Origin: CAIUMH01 sp037142475
GTDB lineage: Bacteria; Actinomycetota; Acidimicrobiia; Acidimicrobiales; RAAP-2
Assembly: GCA_037142475.1 (NCBI GenBank)
Contig: JBAXAR010000005.1
Coordinates: 1-40,164 of the forward strand
DNA length: 40,164 bases
Direction: 5' to 3'
Shown here: positions 39,877-40,164 of the stretch, piece by piece
Layout: the number at the start of each line of letters is the position of its first letter
How positions within the stretch are numbered: the first letter of the stretch is position 1
Position numbers and translations under genes: made by a program
Notes under the pieces: model-generated
What the model was told of the DNA's origin: nothing
Databases searched by the model: none
What the model saw: only the letters and a program-made list of their open reading frames with translations

Positions 39877-40164
39877 CGGAACTCGGCGCCCCAGTTGCCA
39901 GCGATGGCGGCGTCGGTTCGCGTGACGCCATGGGATCGGCTGTGCTCGGCGTCGGGACGGACCTCGTGGGGGTCTCGAGGGTGCGAGAAGCGCTCGCCCG
40001 CCGACCTCGCCTGGCCGAGCGACTCTTCACTGATGCTGAACGCCACATCATTGGACGAGGATCGAGCGATCCGGCCCGGCACCGATCGATGGCGGCTCGC
40101 CTCGCGGCCAAGGAAGCGGTGATGAAGTCGCTCGCTGCAGGGATCGGAACGGTGGCCTTTCGAG
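39873..40164 (+). CDS. acpS: Holo-[acyl-carrier-protein] synthase (3' truncated by window end)
   Basis: Transfers 4'-phosphopantetheine from CoA to the serine of acyl carrier protein. The partial product contains LGVGTDLVGVSRV, with the first metal-binding Asp, and RLAAKEAVMKSL, with the metal-binding Glu, both diagnostic for AcpS. I use GTG 39873, which overlaps the glmS stop. ATG 39930 (MGSAVLGVGTDLV) and GTG 39942 are alternatives that fit the short family N-terminus better, and none has a strong Shine-Dalgarno. The glmS-acpS order is common in actinobacteria. Confidence 0.9.
   Translation, partial: MTELGAPVASDGGVGSRDAMGSAVLGVGTDLVGVSRVREALARRPRLAERLFTDAERHIIGRGSSDPARHRSMAARLAAKEAVMKSLAAGIGTVAFR

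Overview
The window is a GC-rich actinobacterial chromosome segment, almost entirely housekeeping translation and transcription genes. The order tRNA-Trp, secE, nusG, rplK, rplA, rplJ, rplL, rpoB, rpoC, then rpsL to map, infA to truA and rplM-rpsI-glmM-glmS-acpS, an MptB-type mannosyltransferase at the left edge, and frequent GTG/TTG starts point to Actinobacteria. The overall feel of the proteins suggests class Acidimicrobiia, but that last step is inference without any database search.

Layout. 1-1199: end of an MptB-like polyprenol-phosphate-mannose glycosyltransferase. 1240-1764 (the only minus-strand gene): a GNAT acetyltransferase. 1867-2400: tRNA-Thr(GGT), tRNA-Met(CAT), rpmG and tRNA-Trp(CCA). 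2455-4773: secE, nusG, rplK, rplA. 4774-5012: structured leader, probably the L10 autoregulatory leader, before rplJ-rplL. 6224-6520: strong hairpin and one or two promoters before rpoB-rpoC. 14109-14175: hairpin and promoter before the str cluster rpsL-rpsG-fusA-tuf-rpsJ. 18963-19211: an unusual, heavily structured gap separating rpsJ from rplC. 19212-31324: S10 and spc clusters (rplC to rplO, secY, adk, map), mostly with 1-4 nt start/stop overlaps. 31325-31621: promoter region. 31622-35656: infA, rpmJ, rpsM, rpsK, rpsD, rpoA, rplQ, truA. 35648-40164: promoter, rplM, rpsI, glmM, glmS and the start of acpS.

How it works together: the segment encodes the RNA polymerase core (alpha, beta, beta'), NusG, EF-G, EF-Tu, IF1, about thirty ribosomal proteins, the SecYE channel core, methionine aminopeptidase, adenylate kinase, a tRNA pseudouridine synthase and two steps of UDP-GlcNAc precursor supply. 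This is a growth-rate-regulated block.

No mobile element, CRISPR array, defence island or biosynthetic cluster was seen. The observations most worth checking are at RNA and initiation level: four tandem hairpins between rpsJ and rplC, a probable CTG start for infA, a shared TAGGTT-N7-start arrangement at secY and glmS, and long low-complexity charged tails on L22, S3, L10 and NusG.
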